From Amphimedon queenslandica (lineage: Eukaryota > Porifera > Demospongiae > Haplosclerida > Niphatidae): a stretch of 56,105 bases of DNA. The notes under the pieces are model-generated. The model saw only the letters and a list, made by a program, of their open reading frames with translations. It made no database searches and was not told the DNA's origin. Of the stretch, positions 45,585 to 55,689 are shown one piece after another; positions within the stretch are counted from its first letter, which is position 1, and every line of letters starts with the position of its first letter. The stretch covers positions 50,411-106,515 of the forward strand of contig NW_003546511.1 in NCBI RefSeq assembly GCF_000090795.2. The letters are read 5' to 3'. The translations under genes were made by a program, and so were the position numbers.

Positions 45585-45825
45585 AGAGGACAAACTCTGG
45601 ATAACAGCATTGCTAACAATAGAGTAACTACCACCGATGGTACTGGTTGAAGATCTGGTTGAGGTGAAGAAGGAATGATTTGTGTACTGGATAAAACAAT
45701 CCTGACAACTGAAGCCATTAGAAAAAACCCAGAAAGTTATAACAGTAATAACACTGAGAAGATCAAGAAAGCCGAAAGAATTGAGTTGGCAGACTGGTAG
45801 TTGTGCCTTTTTTACTGTGTTGCAA

Positions 45826-46034
45826 CTGTGCATGCCCTTGCTGTGATTTGCATGCCCTTGCTGCTTGCTTATGTTGTCTGTGGTATGTCTGTGATCTGTG
45901 CATGCCCTTGAATTGCTTGCTGTGGTATGGCTGTGATCTGTGCATGCCCTTGAATTGCTTGCTGTGGTAGTGATCTGTGCATGCCCTTGCTGCTTGCTGA
46001 TGTTGTCTGTGATCTGTGCATACCCTTGCTGCAT
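45826..46034. repeat. Minisatellite inside the inner hAT
   Basis: Repeats of GTGATCTGTGCATGCCCTTG alternate with either CTGCTTGCT-GATGTTGTCT or AATTGCTTGCTGTGGTATGG spacers, about 4-6 units of 30-45 bp. On minus it would encode KQQGHAQI / SNSRACTDH-type repeats. It lies between the transposase 5' end and the right terminus. Confidence 0.75.
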
Positions 46035-46202
46035 TCAGTTATTAATGATTAATTATTTTACGTAGTTATTAAAACTATTTAACTATTAAATGGGTTTGGT
46101 CAAATATCGATATTATTGTTAAAATTTGTTCAATATTGATAAATATCGATACCGCATTATATCGATTAAATATTGTCAGTTTTGATATATCGCCCAGCAC
46201 TA

Positions 46203-46210
46203 TCCAGTTG
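46203..46210. repeat. hAT target-site duplication, right copy (TCCAGTTG)
   Basis: Identical to 43621-43628. Confidence 0.95.
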
Positions 46211-46560
46211 CTTATTACATAGCTTAGCTTTTATTTCAGCATATAGCTCTGGTAACCTTGTGATTGTGGCTCGGTTTGAAGTTGGTATCGGCTAGATCTT
46301 TTTCACTGAAAGGCGTCACAAAATTTTTATCAACAATAATCAATTAATAGTTAGGTCTGAAGTGTAAACCACACCCTCTTGTGGGGAAGATTTTGTGGAA
46401 GTGTGTGCTGTAGACTACTTTGTGAGACTGAAAACTCAGAAAGAGCGAATATTTTAATAATCTAGACTCAAATATGAAAAAGGTACCTCGAAAAACTCAA
46501 TGTGCTTAATTTAGATGAGAAGGACTACCCAGATAAAAAAAACGGAGAATAGAGTGAACT
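46211..46560 (-). pseudogene. Outer hAT transposase, N-terminal side (right of the inserted hAT)
   Basis: On minus, just upstream of the insertion, the frame reads IPTSNRATITRLPELYAEIK, then AKLCNKQLE, which joins in frame to ATLNVSLTTD at 43625. LPELY... followed by SLTTDxW is the usual spacing in ZBED-type hAT transposases. Further upstream FVTPFSEKDLADTNFKPSH is in another frame. The outer termini were not identified. Confidence 0.6.
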
Positions 46561-46761
46561 TAGTCTTGCATAATTAAAGCCATCCCCGTTTTTTTACAAT
46601 TTGGACGGGTGTACATTTGTCAAAAGGAGGATGGGTCTATCCCAACCGTAATAAGCCTAACATGTCAACGTCAGAGAGGCTTATACTTACTGAACGCTGG
46701 ACTCATATTAAATTTCATGTTAATAAAAGAGATACTTGTATTGGTAAATCAGCAATCTATG

Positions 46762-47310
46762 TAGTCTGGCCCCGCCTCTTCGTTGCGCGGTGGTGGCGCA
46801 GAAGAGTCTGGTGACACTGCTACAGAATTTGTGGCACTAAGCGCAGGATTGAGCGTCCCAATCAGATTGCAGCACTCACATGGAAGTAACTTTGTCACGT
46901 GACCTATTCAAAATGGCTGCAAGTATGACTGACAAACCTGCTGTAGATACGATAAATGCTAGCAAAGGAACGGAAGATAACTGTAGAGGAAGTAAGAGAA
47001 GAACGTGAAGAATTCTCATGTTAAACTTGGCTGAAAAGTATATAGATATTCTGTTTCCACTCCTGCATATTATTGTGCATGATTAAGTAGAACTGATAGA
47101 TTTCTTCTTGCCTTTTACTACTGTTGCTCTCCTCATTCAAGCAGGCTTACTTGTCAAGAAAAGCCTCAAAAAGAAACTTGTCATATGACAATGTTTTACT
47201 AACTTTAATAACTACTAATTATTGCATTCCTTTCTGCAAAAAATTCTGTAGCAGTGTCACCAGACTCTTCTGCACCACCCACACACAACAAAGAGGTGGG
47301 GCCAGACTAC
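46762..47310. mobile_element. DNA element with about 75 bp TIRs and 8 bp TSD
   Basis: Left end TAGTCTGGCCCCGCCTCTTC. Right end read on minus TAGTCTGGCCCCACCTCTTT after one extra base. Similarity continues through AGAAGAGTCTGGTGACACTG and CTACAGAATTT on both sides. AATCTATG occurs at 46754-46761 and 47311-47318. The 8 bp duplication fits hAT or P superfamilies. The interior (about 400 bp) has no recognisable transposase. Confidence 0.82.
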
Positions 47311-47359
47311 AATCTATGTCAATAGTGTATCTCATGCCAAGGTTATCAACTCATGTCTT

Positions 47360-47770
47360 GTTTTTTCTGAGTCTTCCACAGCTGGTTCAGCCTCTCGATC
47401 TCACTCATAATGAATCAACTATTCACTCTCATGCCCTTTTGCAAGAAGCTACTATACCCCTTCCTGATTAGAGAGCATTGTCTTCTTCCAGACTAGTACT
47501 GGATATTTGTCTCATTCACACCAGGAGCCTTGTCCATTAACTCATTGACTTTGTCCATTTTAATGATGACAACATCGATGATACACAGCTGTCCCTTAAC
47601 AATCTTCTCCTCTCCTCCCATTATCAGTATGTTCCTTTTATTAAAGTGCACTCGAATACTAATCATATTCCTTGGCTTAGAGGCCCACTTAATCATCAGT
47701 TTAGGAGTCTGCGAACTCTTAGGAGGCATTTTAAAGTAATGCTACAAAAGTCAAAAGCTGTCTGAGCAAA
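47360..47770 (+). pseudogene. LINE ORF2 fragment (endonuclease-RT linker)
   Basis: In one plus frame the sequence reads DFVHFNDDNIDDTQLSLNNL, then PFIKVHSNTNHIPWLRGPLN and SLRTLRRHFKVML. The string K-V-x-S-N-T-N-H-I-P-W-L followed by LRTLRR is the kind of linker seen between endonuclease and RT in CR1-like LINEs. Neither domain is complete here. The neighbouring element at 46762-47310 has inserted just upstream. Confidence 0.45.
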
Positions 47771-47960
47771 ACCCTTTCCCTTAATCCAGGAATTGGGAAT
47801 TTACCCATTGGCTCAACACAGTGGCTGCATAATCGTTAATGATTTTAAAAGTAAGGGGGGGAACCTGACTGTTGCTTGACATGAAAAGGTAGGCATGCAC
47901 AATTAGTTATGAAAAATAAAAGTACTAAATTTGAATGAAAACTACAGAGATAGTCAGATA

Positions 47961-48353
47961 AACATACTTTCTGCATACTTCATGAGGGAGTGGGGCTGAA
48001 GGTTTTTAGCTGAAAACTAAAAGATTTTACATCACAAGTCCCAAAACTTACAATGATGTGCTAAACACAACAATAGTAGTTAGTTCTACAGCAAGTTTAA
48101 ATGGTTGTTGCAACTCGGCTATCATATTTTCCTAATTTGACTAAAAACTTACTTTCAGACATAATGTGCAAATCAGCTACTTCTGAGATAAATTATTTGA
48201 CCATTGCATTAACTTTAAACCTTGCTGTAGCACTAGCTAATTATTGTATTTAGCACATTATTGCAGTTTTTGGGACTTGTGATGCAAAATCTTGGAGTTT
48301 TTAACTAAAATCATTCAGCCCCACCCCCTCATTAAGTATGCAGAAAGTATGTT
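47961..48353. mobile_element. MITE with about 130 bp inverted repeats
   Basis: Left AACATACTTTCTGCATACTT followed by CATGAGGGAGTGGGGCTGAA pairs with the right end read on minus, AACATACTTTCTGCATACTT followed by AATGAGGGGGTGGGGCTGAA. The match continues through TTTTGCATCACAAGTCCCAAAA-like sequence and TGTGCTAAA for over 100 bp. A short AT-rich loop separates the arms, so the whole could fold into a long hairpin. No clear duplication. Confidence 0.85.
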
Positions 48354-48738
48354 GGATCTGTTTTTGCACTTTTGACTGAAAGGTTTTTTAACTTTCTACC
48401 AATATGGATTCCCCACAAACATTTGTAAATGATGAATACACTTTGGTTACCAGTTTGATAAAGATCCACATACAAATCTTGTTTTTCAATAGAAACATCA
48501 AAATAGTCATAATAAATGACTGTTGTCTTTACTGCTTTAAGTTTGTTTTGTTACTTCTTTGTCATAAAAACCAAAGAACACGAAAAAGAATTGTAGTAAA
48601 GCTTTAGTTATACTTGGTACAAATTTTCTACTGGAGACTTTTGTATTCACTAGTATATACAGCTGTTTGCAGTTCACTTTGAAAAGGGCCTCTGGTTTCC
48701 GTGGGATCACGTGATCTCAACACTGATCAAGTGAGATC

Positions 48739-49735
48739 ATGGATCTTTTAATGGGTAAAGTCTTCTGAACCAAGCAGGACATAAGCATACTCGTGTGACC
48801 TGCAATGGAGAACTGTATGGCACTGTGTTGCTTTAAATCATGATTATCATACCACAGCCCAGGCATTGTGTATTAGCATAGGGACTGTATACAATGTAAT
48901 GAAAATCTTTTCTGCTTCAGGGAATGCTGCATCAGAGAAGGCCCCATGATGTCCATCACATTATGCTCTGACTATGAAGAGCTTTTTGTCATTAGTATGG
49001 TTTTAGAAAACCCTAGAGTGGAGCAACATGAATTTGTGAAGCTGTGGCAGAAGCTACAGGAACTAAAGTGTCCTTGTGTACTATTTGCACACTTTTGAAG
49101 AAGTATGGTATGACTAGGAAAAAAATACAGTCTGTTGCAACACAAAGAAGTTTGCAATTACGAAGTCATTTTATGGCACATGCTCTGACATTTCCAAATC
49201 ACTGGTTTGTGTGGGTGGATGAAACTGTTGCAGACCGTAGGAATTTTATGAGAAAGAATGGTTACTCATTACGAGGGGAAAGAGCAATACAACATCGTTT
49301 TGTACTAAGAGGAAAGGGATCAATGCCACTGCAGCAATATCCACCATAGGCTTGATAACTTACGAATTTTATTAATCGAGTGTCAATTCAGACCATTTTT
49401 GTGACTTCATCAGGGGAAAGGTCATTCCTAACATGCTTCCATTTGATGGTCTGAATGACAGGTCTATTTTAGTAATGGACAATGCATCAATTCACTGCAC
49501 TAATTCAGTGGTTCACGTTCTTAATAATGCTGGAATTCTTGTTCTGCACTTACCACCCTACAGCCCCGATTATAATCCAACTGAAGAAGCTTTCAGTTAT
49601 GTAAAATATTATCTTAAGGAACATGAAGAATTTTTGCAAGCAGTTCCGTCACCTATGACCTTATTATCAGCAGCATTTGAAAGCATCACCACTGATAATT
49701 GTGTTGCATGGATTAAACATGCTGGATATTAATTA
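48739..49735 (+). pseudogene. IS630/Tc1-type DDE transposase (DD34E)
   Basis: This cut-and-paste transposase acts in the nucleus. An N-terminal helix-turn-helix lies at about 48826-48940 (VALNHDYHTTAQALCISIGT, then VYNVMKIFSASGN). A second DNA-binding part includes EELFVISMVLENPRV, TGTKVSLCTICTLLKKYGMT and RKKIQSVATQRSLQL. DDE domain: first Asp in WFVWVDETVADRRNFM (about 49210), second in ILVMDNASIHC (49470), Glu in PPYSPDYNPTEEAFSYVKYY, with 34 residues between the second Asp and Glu. All three acids are kept. Breaks: TGA near 48950, a frame change near 49030 and another near 49350-49430. An ATG at 48739 is one possible start. Downstream, after about 180 bp of ATT-rich DNA, a gene of opposite orientation ends (49912-50693). 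Confidence 0.87.
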
Positions 49736-49910
49736 TTTATTTTTATTATTATCACTACTATTACTATCAATGAACACAACTAATTATTGCTATTTTATTA
49801 TCATCATTATTATTGGCTCAATTACGAATTAATTGTAATGAATTAAGATTGATCATGAATAAATGATTATGAATAAATGAATGATACAATACATTAAGAT
49901 TTGTCACTTT
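49735..49910. repeat. ATT/ATC-rich low-complexity spacer
   Basis: Low-complexity DNA between two convergent coding regions, with repeats of TTATTATTATCA-type words and a direct repeat of AATAAATGATTATGAATAAATGA. Confidence 0.5.
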
Positions 49911-49911
49911 C

Positions 49912-50693
49912 TCATACCATTGAGGTCATCAAAAATGTTTCTTTGAAGATCATCATATTGCTCCTTAGTGATTGCACCGATATCGAATAAGTCATGAGCT
50001 TTCTTAATTAATCAATACAATCGCCACGCATTGATATTACTTTCAAACGAAATGTAGAATTAGTGCTAGTATGAGAAAGTTTTCGCTTAGAAGACTGGCC
50101 AAAAAAAGGTTTATCCGGAGGAATATCCATTGAAGTGTGTTTCTTCATCTGTATGAGATGTGCCCATGTTCTCAATTGTTCCATCGTGTAATTACCAGTG
50201 GCTTCATGTATACCTGAAAGTTGTTTAACAATCTCATCTACTTCCTTAAGCTTCTCTGATATAGCTTCACTACATGTAACCTTAGTTGATGGAGCTCCAG
50301 AAGTAATATCATCAGTCGAATCCTCTGCGCAGCGTGCATGCTTTGAGGTTTGGTGTGCCAAGTCATAATTTTGAAAGTCCAAAGCATAACTTCCTGAGAA
50401 CTTGAGTGAATATCATACATGTCATTTAAGTCTTCTCTATTATTTAGCCACCTCTGTTTACCTTTCGCTCCATGCCCAGGCTCAAAATATCCTACTTGCT
50501 CTGGTGGACTATTGCCTATTTTATCACAAAACGCTTTCACTAATTCTTCTTTCAATTCCGCAATAGTCTCAAATTTCTTTTTGACACAAAGCCTGTGCAT
50601 CTCATACTTTGATTTACGAGACTGATTGATGATTTTTACCGAATAATGTAGATCCTCTTTTGGGCTACAAGCTGTGGCTTGACTAGGTAGCAC
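49912..50693 (-). pseudogene. Accessory-type protein: PB1/ubiquitin-like N-terminus plus C-terminal helical motif
   Basis: On minus, the N-terminal half (50693-about 50390) has LCVKKKFETIAELKEELVKA, then VGYFEPGHGAKGKQRWLNNR and DLNDMY..., resembling a PB1 or ubiquitin-like fold. After a frame change near 50380 come a Ser/Thr-rich linker, MEQLRTWAHLIQMKKHTSMD and IPPDKPFFGQ. After a stop at 50008 come HDLFDIGAITKEQYDDLQRN and IFDDL, a short helical repeat-like tail. I recall this architecture (GYxxPGHGxKGKQ ... RxWAHxxxMKKHxSxDxPPDKPFF ... I+xEQYxxLQ) as a recurring unnamed family in cnidarian and sponge genomes. Its function is unknown. It is convergent with the DD34E transposase and may be the second gene of the same transposon. 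Confidence 0.55.
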
Positions 50694-50699
50694 AATATC

Positions 50700-51535
50700 C
50701 TAGAAACATAAGAGCACAAGTGACTGACTGTTCAAACATATACAATCAGTAATTATAACTAGTCCAGGCGCCAGATTACAGTGAAGCCTCGGTGTAGAAC
50801 TATTTTAGATTTTGCAAACCCCTTTGTACCTTAGAGGCTTGGTTTCTCGTGTTATTCACCTGTTGGTCTGCCTGGTCAGCCTTTCCAATGATGAGAGGCC
50901 CAAGAAAATATGATACTGCCATCTTACAGCCTGTGGTATAATCAGTCACGTGAGTGATTAGGTGCTAATGTAGTTGGGGCTAACACAGCTAGCTAAGCTG
51001 GTGTTTAGAGTCAACTGCAAACTGCGGTAACTTTGTTTCTAATTATTAGCACAAATTCGTGTCAACAATAGCCTTCTGAGTAAAATGGTGAGGTCAATTT
51101 TGATTCATTTAAAAAATAAGAAAATAAGTTTACAGTAATGTTCCTGGAGGTTAGTAATTGTTCATAGGGTTTATTAGTTTTAGCATACTTAGTGACATGT
51201 CTTTATCCTTGCCTGTTTTTACTAGCATCATTTATCTATGCAGTCTTTTCCTGCTTTCACAAAGTTTGCCATAATATAATATAGAATTTACATTCTTCAT
51301 TTTAAAATGGGTAATTTTCTGCAATGCAAGCATATATTAAAGCTGAATCAATGCTCATGTATAGGCATTAATAACCCATTTTCCTCATTTTGTTGCTCTT
51401 AACCCATCAATTCCAGCTCTTTCAATTTCTGAATTGAAGAATCAATTACAAAAGGATAACTATCTTGAAGCTTATTATTATTATTGTGAAGATTGTTACA
51501 CTATTTTTAGAAATTTCTCTTTTACCCATAATTTG
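50700..51535. other. No recognised gene
   Basis: AT-rich. The right end of the preceding element should lie here if the transposase and accessory gene belong together. I found only a shared GGGCCTCT / AGAGGCCC word between 48685 and 50910, in inverted orientation, too short to be called a terminal repeat. Confidence 0.3.
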
Positions 51536-51536
51536 T

Positions 51537-51960
51537 ATGAGAGGGCGGCCTAAAGGTCATGAATCAACTCTAATTGGTCTTCCATTGAAAAGAAGGAGAA
51601 AGGGACAAACTTGTTCTCTTCATAAAACTTCACACATCAGCTAAAAAAATAAGTAACATGGTTACCGCTTTTATTAATGTTTTTCCCAGTTATGTTAGGT
51701 TGGTTTGTTTGTGCTGAAATTGCTACCATGCTTCTTAAGAATTTGAAGAAGCTAATTGAAGAGACAGATGTCGATGTCAGACCTGAAAATTTTCCAGATG
51801 CTATTTTAGATGAGAATGTCGATGAGTACGTTATCTGTCAATACTTCTTTAATGATGCTTGGCTCCTTGTAAAAGATGTTTTTGTAAGATAAAAGCATGA
51901 CCCAGTATACACATGCAGAAATTGCTGTCATGACCTTCATAAGTTTCCTTAAATCATATG
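51537..51960 (+). pseudogene. RGRPKG (AT-hook-like) protein with zinc-binding tail
   Basis: The ATG at 51537 opens MRGRPKGHESTLIGLPLKRR, an AT-hook-like basic start. After a frame change near 51645 the next part reads MLGWFVCAEIATMLLKNLKK, then EETDVDVRPENFPDAILDEN, EYVICQYFFNDAWLLVKDVF and, after a TAA near 51890, KHDPVYTCRNCCHDLHK, the start of a Cys-rich, probably PHD-like finger. I recall RGRPKGHExTxIGLP...DAW.LV...CxxC as a repeated family in sponge and cnidarian genomes, but I do not know its function. The remaining finger cysteines are not seen; sequence after 51960 is AT-rich. It is divergent in position from the Ulp1-like gene at 53242 on minus and might belong to the same element. 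Confidence 0.5.
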
Positions 51961-51964
51961 TTAA

Positions 51965-53240
51965 CTATTACCTAAATTTGTATCATAAAGTGTGTAAGAT
52001 TAAAGAATCCAAAAACCAAACATTGGTTTTGTCGAAAGTGTCATTAGCTCTGGAACACAATGTATAGCCATTGTATTTTGATATTGCATTTAAGTACATT
52101 TTTGTTAATTTTCTAGTCAATTTTTGAGTTGTGACTGGCATGCAACAATTAGAAGATATCAGTTGTACTATAGTTATACAAGTCAAAGCTTGGGAATTGT
52201 CTGCCTTACAAGACTACACTGAGTTCTCCCTGAACCGGCTTTTATGTACTAGAGTAGGCCATGAGTGTTCAGCCACCATGCATTATCAACCACTGGTACA
52301 AGTAGTTCCTAGACAAAAGAGACTAACATGTTCATGAATAGGTGCAACTATAAAAGCTCATTCAGGATATAGAAGATTACAGCTCTACCTTTTTTCTTTA
52401 AAAATGAGAGCTGGTACAGTTCGGTGTCAAAAAATTCTTTCCTGGTCAAAAACATTGTTAATCGGCACGCGTCTTTTAAAAAATTTCTACAAACATCTCA
52501 GCTGTCCTCTTTCGTAGCAATATAGATGCACCTTTATTCTAAAAGCTCAGCAAGTTTGGACAGTTTAAGTTCTCTACTTATTGCTATAGCCATTATTGAA
52601 AGTGCTCGGTTGTGTGATCAATAATCATTACTTAGATCTAATTTAATTTTAACCATTTAAAACTGGTATGGTTGTTATTACTTTCAGCTACTATTTTATG
52701 TACTATTTTCTTTTCACTTGTTTTCAGGTTTTTAAACTCATATTTAGGGAGTTAATATGAATTAAGTGAGCATCAACAAGAAAGCTCAGTTGTGGAGTGA
52801 CTAGAGTGTAGATTGCATCTAGCCTGACCCTGATGAACTGGGACCAGCATTTTCTTTCTTTTATGAGATATACTTAGTTCATGTATTGACACTTAAAATT
52901 TTGATAATATAATGAGCATAGAAACTTTTGAAATCACCACTATATGTTCTGGAAGAGGACCATGAAAGGCTATCCTAAGAATAGTGACATTATGTGTTGA
53001 AATGATGCCGGAAGGTGGCATCACCCATGAATGACTCATCTATGTGGTGTAGAGCTAGAGGACATGGCTGAGCTAGGATAATGTATTACAAGTTACAACT
53101 GTACAAATATTTCTATCAGCATTGATTAATTATTATTTAGGAAACAGTTGGTCTAATGACAGTTTTTTTTAATTTAATACAATGAACTGATTATAATTAT
53201 CATGAACTACAATTAATAAATGAGTTAAAGATTATTAAAT
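51965..53240. other. No recognised gene
   Basis: AT-rich. A plus-strand open frame at 52131-52337 (MTGMQQLEDISCTIVIQVKA...) has no family signature and sits between unrelated fragments. Confidence 0.35.
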
Positions 53241-53241
53241 G

Positions 53242-54070
53242 CTAATTATTTTTCATAGCACAATTGTTACATTTCCAACCATCTTCATCAATTACAGTTA
53301 CACGTTTGTTGTGATACCAGGATAGGCAACATCCACACTCTATCATTATATCATCAAAGCACTCAGGCATTCGACGCGAACAATGCACATCGATAATAAC
53401 AGTAGATTCCTCTGAACATGAATGCTGAACTTTCCTTTCAGGAAAAGCTACTATTCTTTTGCTTTCAATGCAAAAAATCAGATGTTGTCTCATCATTTTT
53501 TGATCGAATCACACTTCACTTAGTTCCTTTCCTTTGCAGGCAGCCATAGCAAACGCTACTGCAAACAAGCCACAATCTTTTGAACCTTCTTGCTGTTGTA
53601 CTGGTACTCATATCACTCTATTGAATGAATCAATTGTGTGCATTATATTATCAATTTGTAGAATTGTAGCATTAGCAAAGTGAGTTGGAGCTACACTGTC
53701 ATAGTAGTTGACTTCAATTACTGGTAATTAGAATACATACCCAGTGTGAAGTACCTGAAATTAAAAAAATTTGCTTAACACAATTTTCAAACTATGATTA
53801 TGTGAATTCAAAGTCAACAAGTAAGCATATTTGCATTACCTGTTTGCAAAATCTGAACAAATTCAGTATTTGTTTTTGAAATTGATTTAATTTTATAACG
53901 CTGCCCATTAACAGGATGCTGCAATCCACCAACAAAATAGTCTCGCTTCAGTAAAATTTGAGCAGCATTAATGATACAATTAAATATGACCCATTTAAAA
54001 TGTGACACCTATCTTCATCTCTTAAAAGCAAATCTTTTAGCCAAAAAACAGCCTGTTTAGTGAACATAAA
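53242..54070 (-). pseudogene. Ulp1-like cysteine protease with C-terminal PHD-type finger
   Basis: Ulp1-family (C48) proteases remove SUMO or related modifiers and are often captured by DNA transposons. On minus: AVFWLKDLLLRDEDRCHILN, GSYL(N)..IINAAQILLKRDYF (frame change near 53975), VNGQRYKIKSISKTNTEFVQ, ILQTGN; then after an intron-like gap VNYYDSVAPTHFANATIL and VPVQQQEGSKDCGLFAVAFA with the catalytic Gln and Cys (about 53560-53530); then QKMMRQHLIFCIESKR. The tail (about 53390-53245) has HCSRRMPECFDDIMIECGCC, LSWYHNKRV and WKCNNCAM, a PHD-like finger. The expected HW at the catalytic His is missing from the visible exons. A stop lies just before VPVQQ and another before FDQKM. Upstream is the mini-exon array. 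Confidence 0.68.
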
Positions 54071-54106
54071 GTCTATAATCAAAACATTATTACGCACCTT
54101 CTTGAC

Positions 54107-55689
54107 CTTCAGTTTCTGAAGCATTATCAACAGATGAAACAATAACTACATAAAATTGAAGAAAAAGTTATATTATTTGGTCCATCAGCTACTTGACATA
54201 TATTATTTGTTACTTTATAAAATACATATAATCATGCTGTATTATTTTAGCACAAAATCTATAATGACCTACATCATTGACACTACTGACTTCATCTGAA
54301 CTACATTTCAAATCCTTTGATTTGCTGCAGCGCAGGCTTCTTCTATTTATGAAACAAGAAATAGTCTCAGAACTCCTCTTTAAGTTATTTGCATAGTAAT
54401 GCATTCACAGTACATGTACATGTATATACCCAGAAGCCCATGAAAAAGCTCCTGATATCCAATGTATCTTAATCAATAAGCTGTTAATATCATTTACAAT
54501 TTCTTTAAAATAATTATTTACACGTACATATACATATGTACCTTTATTATTACTGTGAGTTTCTCTTCCTCTATCTCGGATTGTAATAGCTTCAACTGTT
54601 AATAATGTCACTGATGTACCAAATGAAAATACTAACCTTTATTATCAGATACACTCTTACTGACAATTTCTTTTCCTTTAGCTCTAACTGTTTAAAATAC
54701 ATACACATAAAAAATAAATAGTATTTACTTCTTCTCAAATTTTTAAATTATTTTTACCAGATGAGGATCTATAACATTATCAAATAAGTTGTTACCATCA
54801 GTACAACCAACTTCTTGTCCTCTAGTGCCTCCTGGACCAACAGTTAGGCTAGTCCTGCCTACAACAGTTTCTCTTCTAGTTGTCATAGCTCCAACTTCTA
54901 AAGTAAATATCATTTATGCTACATTAATGCATATCAATTGAAGAACACTAACTTTTACTATCAGACACAGGCATTTTACCAACAGATTCACTTGTAGACC
55001 CTGTTGTATAAGTGCATGCCAATTGTTAGAAGCAACAAATGTGTACTATATTACAAGTATATGGCCAACCTTTAGTGCTTGCAAGAAATAACGGACTCAT
55101 GGCACTACTTAATCTGGTTGGAGCTGCTTGCACTATACAAACAAACATTAATATCTTTTACTACAAAATATTATAAATGAACAATACCTTCATGAACTGG
55201 CTCACTTTTAATAACTGGTCCTTCCACTCTTGATATCGCTTTAACTGATTAAATATTATTTTAAAATTAAAAATAATCATACATGTCTGAAATACCTCAG
55301 TTCCTCTCCCTCTAGACACAGCTAAATCTCCCACTTTTAAAACAAATCACTTGCAACACATGTATATTAATGAAAGAATACTAACCTTTACTGACAGTTC
55401 CTCTTTGACTAGTTGGAGTTGCTTCATCTATAAATTAAAACATGTATCATGATTCATTTGTTGGAAAAAGCAAATAATATAAATGAGCAATGGGGGGGGG
55501 GGTCATAAAAATTATGTACTTGTACCTTCATTTTCAGAAATACATGTAGTCCTACAACAGCTCCTCTTCCTCTACCTTGGGTTGTAATAGCTCCAACTAT
55601 TAATAATGTCACTGATGTACCAATTGAAAAATACGGACCTTTATTATCAGATACAGTCTTACTAAAACTTTTTCTTCCTTTAGCTGCAA
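54107..55689 (-). other. Array of short symmetric phase-1 exons (candidate 5' part of the Ulp1-like gene)
   Basis: On minus, nine short blocks sit between AG acceptors and GT donors: 55639-55689 (51 nt), 55386-55427 (42), 55188-55244 (57), 55070-55132 (63), 54953-55000 (48), 54796-54894 (99), 54637-54687 (51), 54542-54595 (54), 54107-54145 (39). All are multiples of three, and each begins and ends after the first base of a codon, so any subset joins in frame. Their peptides are similar: VRAKGKEIVSKSVSDNK, VEAITIRDRGRETHSNNK, VKAISRVEGPVIKSEPVHE, DEATPTSQRGTVSK. Three more blocks (54269-54342, 55296-55333, 55526-55596) look like exons but do not keep the frame. They probably encode a variable, disordered Arg/Gly/Ser/Thr-rich region. 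Whether they join the protease at 54070 is uncertain because the phase at that junction does not fit. Confidence 0.55.
54566..54765. repeat. Tandem segmental duplication, copy 1
   Basis: About 190-200 bp covering parts of two mini-exons and the intervening intron (AATAATGTCACTGATGTACC, CTTTATTATCAGATAC, AAATAAATAGTATTTACT) repeats about 1 kb away at 55566-55755. Introns and exons are both conserved. Confidence 0.85.

Larger units (their letters stand above)
43629..46202 (-). mobile_element. Inner hAT transposon, complete ends, 2.57 kb including a gap
   Basis: Left end TAGTGCTAGGCAGTAATCAA. Right end read on minus TAGTGCTGGGCGATATATCA. Each is flanked by TCCAGTTG, a perfect 8 bp duplication. 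TAGTGCTGGGCGATA-type ends and sub-terminal ATCGATA words are typical of a widespread hAT group. The transposase is on minus. The insertion lies within a codon run of the outer hAT transposase, between NKQLE and ATLNVSLTTD. Confidence 0.93.

Noticed and set aside
45051..46034. A 327-residue minus-strand frame through the second large gap
   Set aside because: Most of it is N. The real part is a minisatellite peptide plus hAT flanking sequence.
52131..52337. Plus-strand 68-residue frame as part of the RGRPKG gene
   Set aside because: No cysteine pattern continuing the finger and no similarity to the family tail as I know it.
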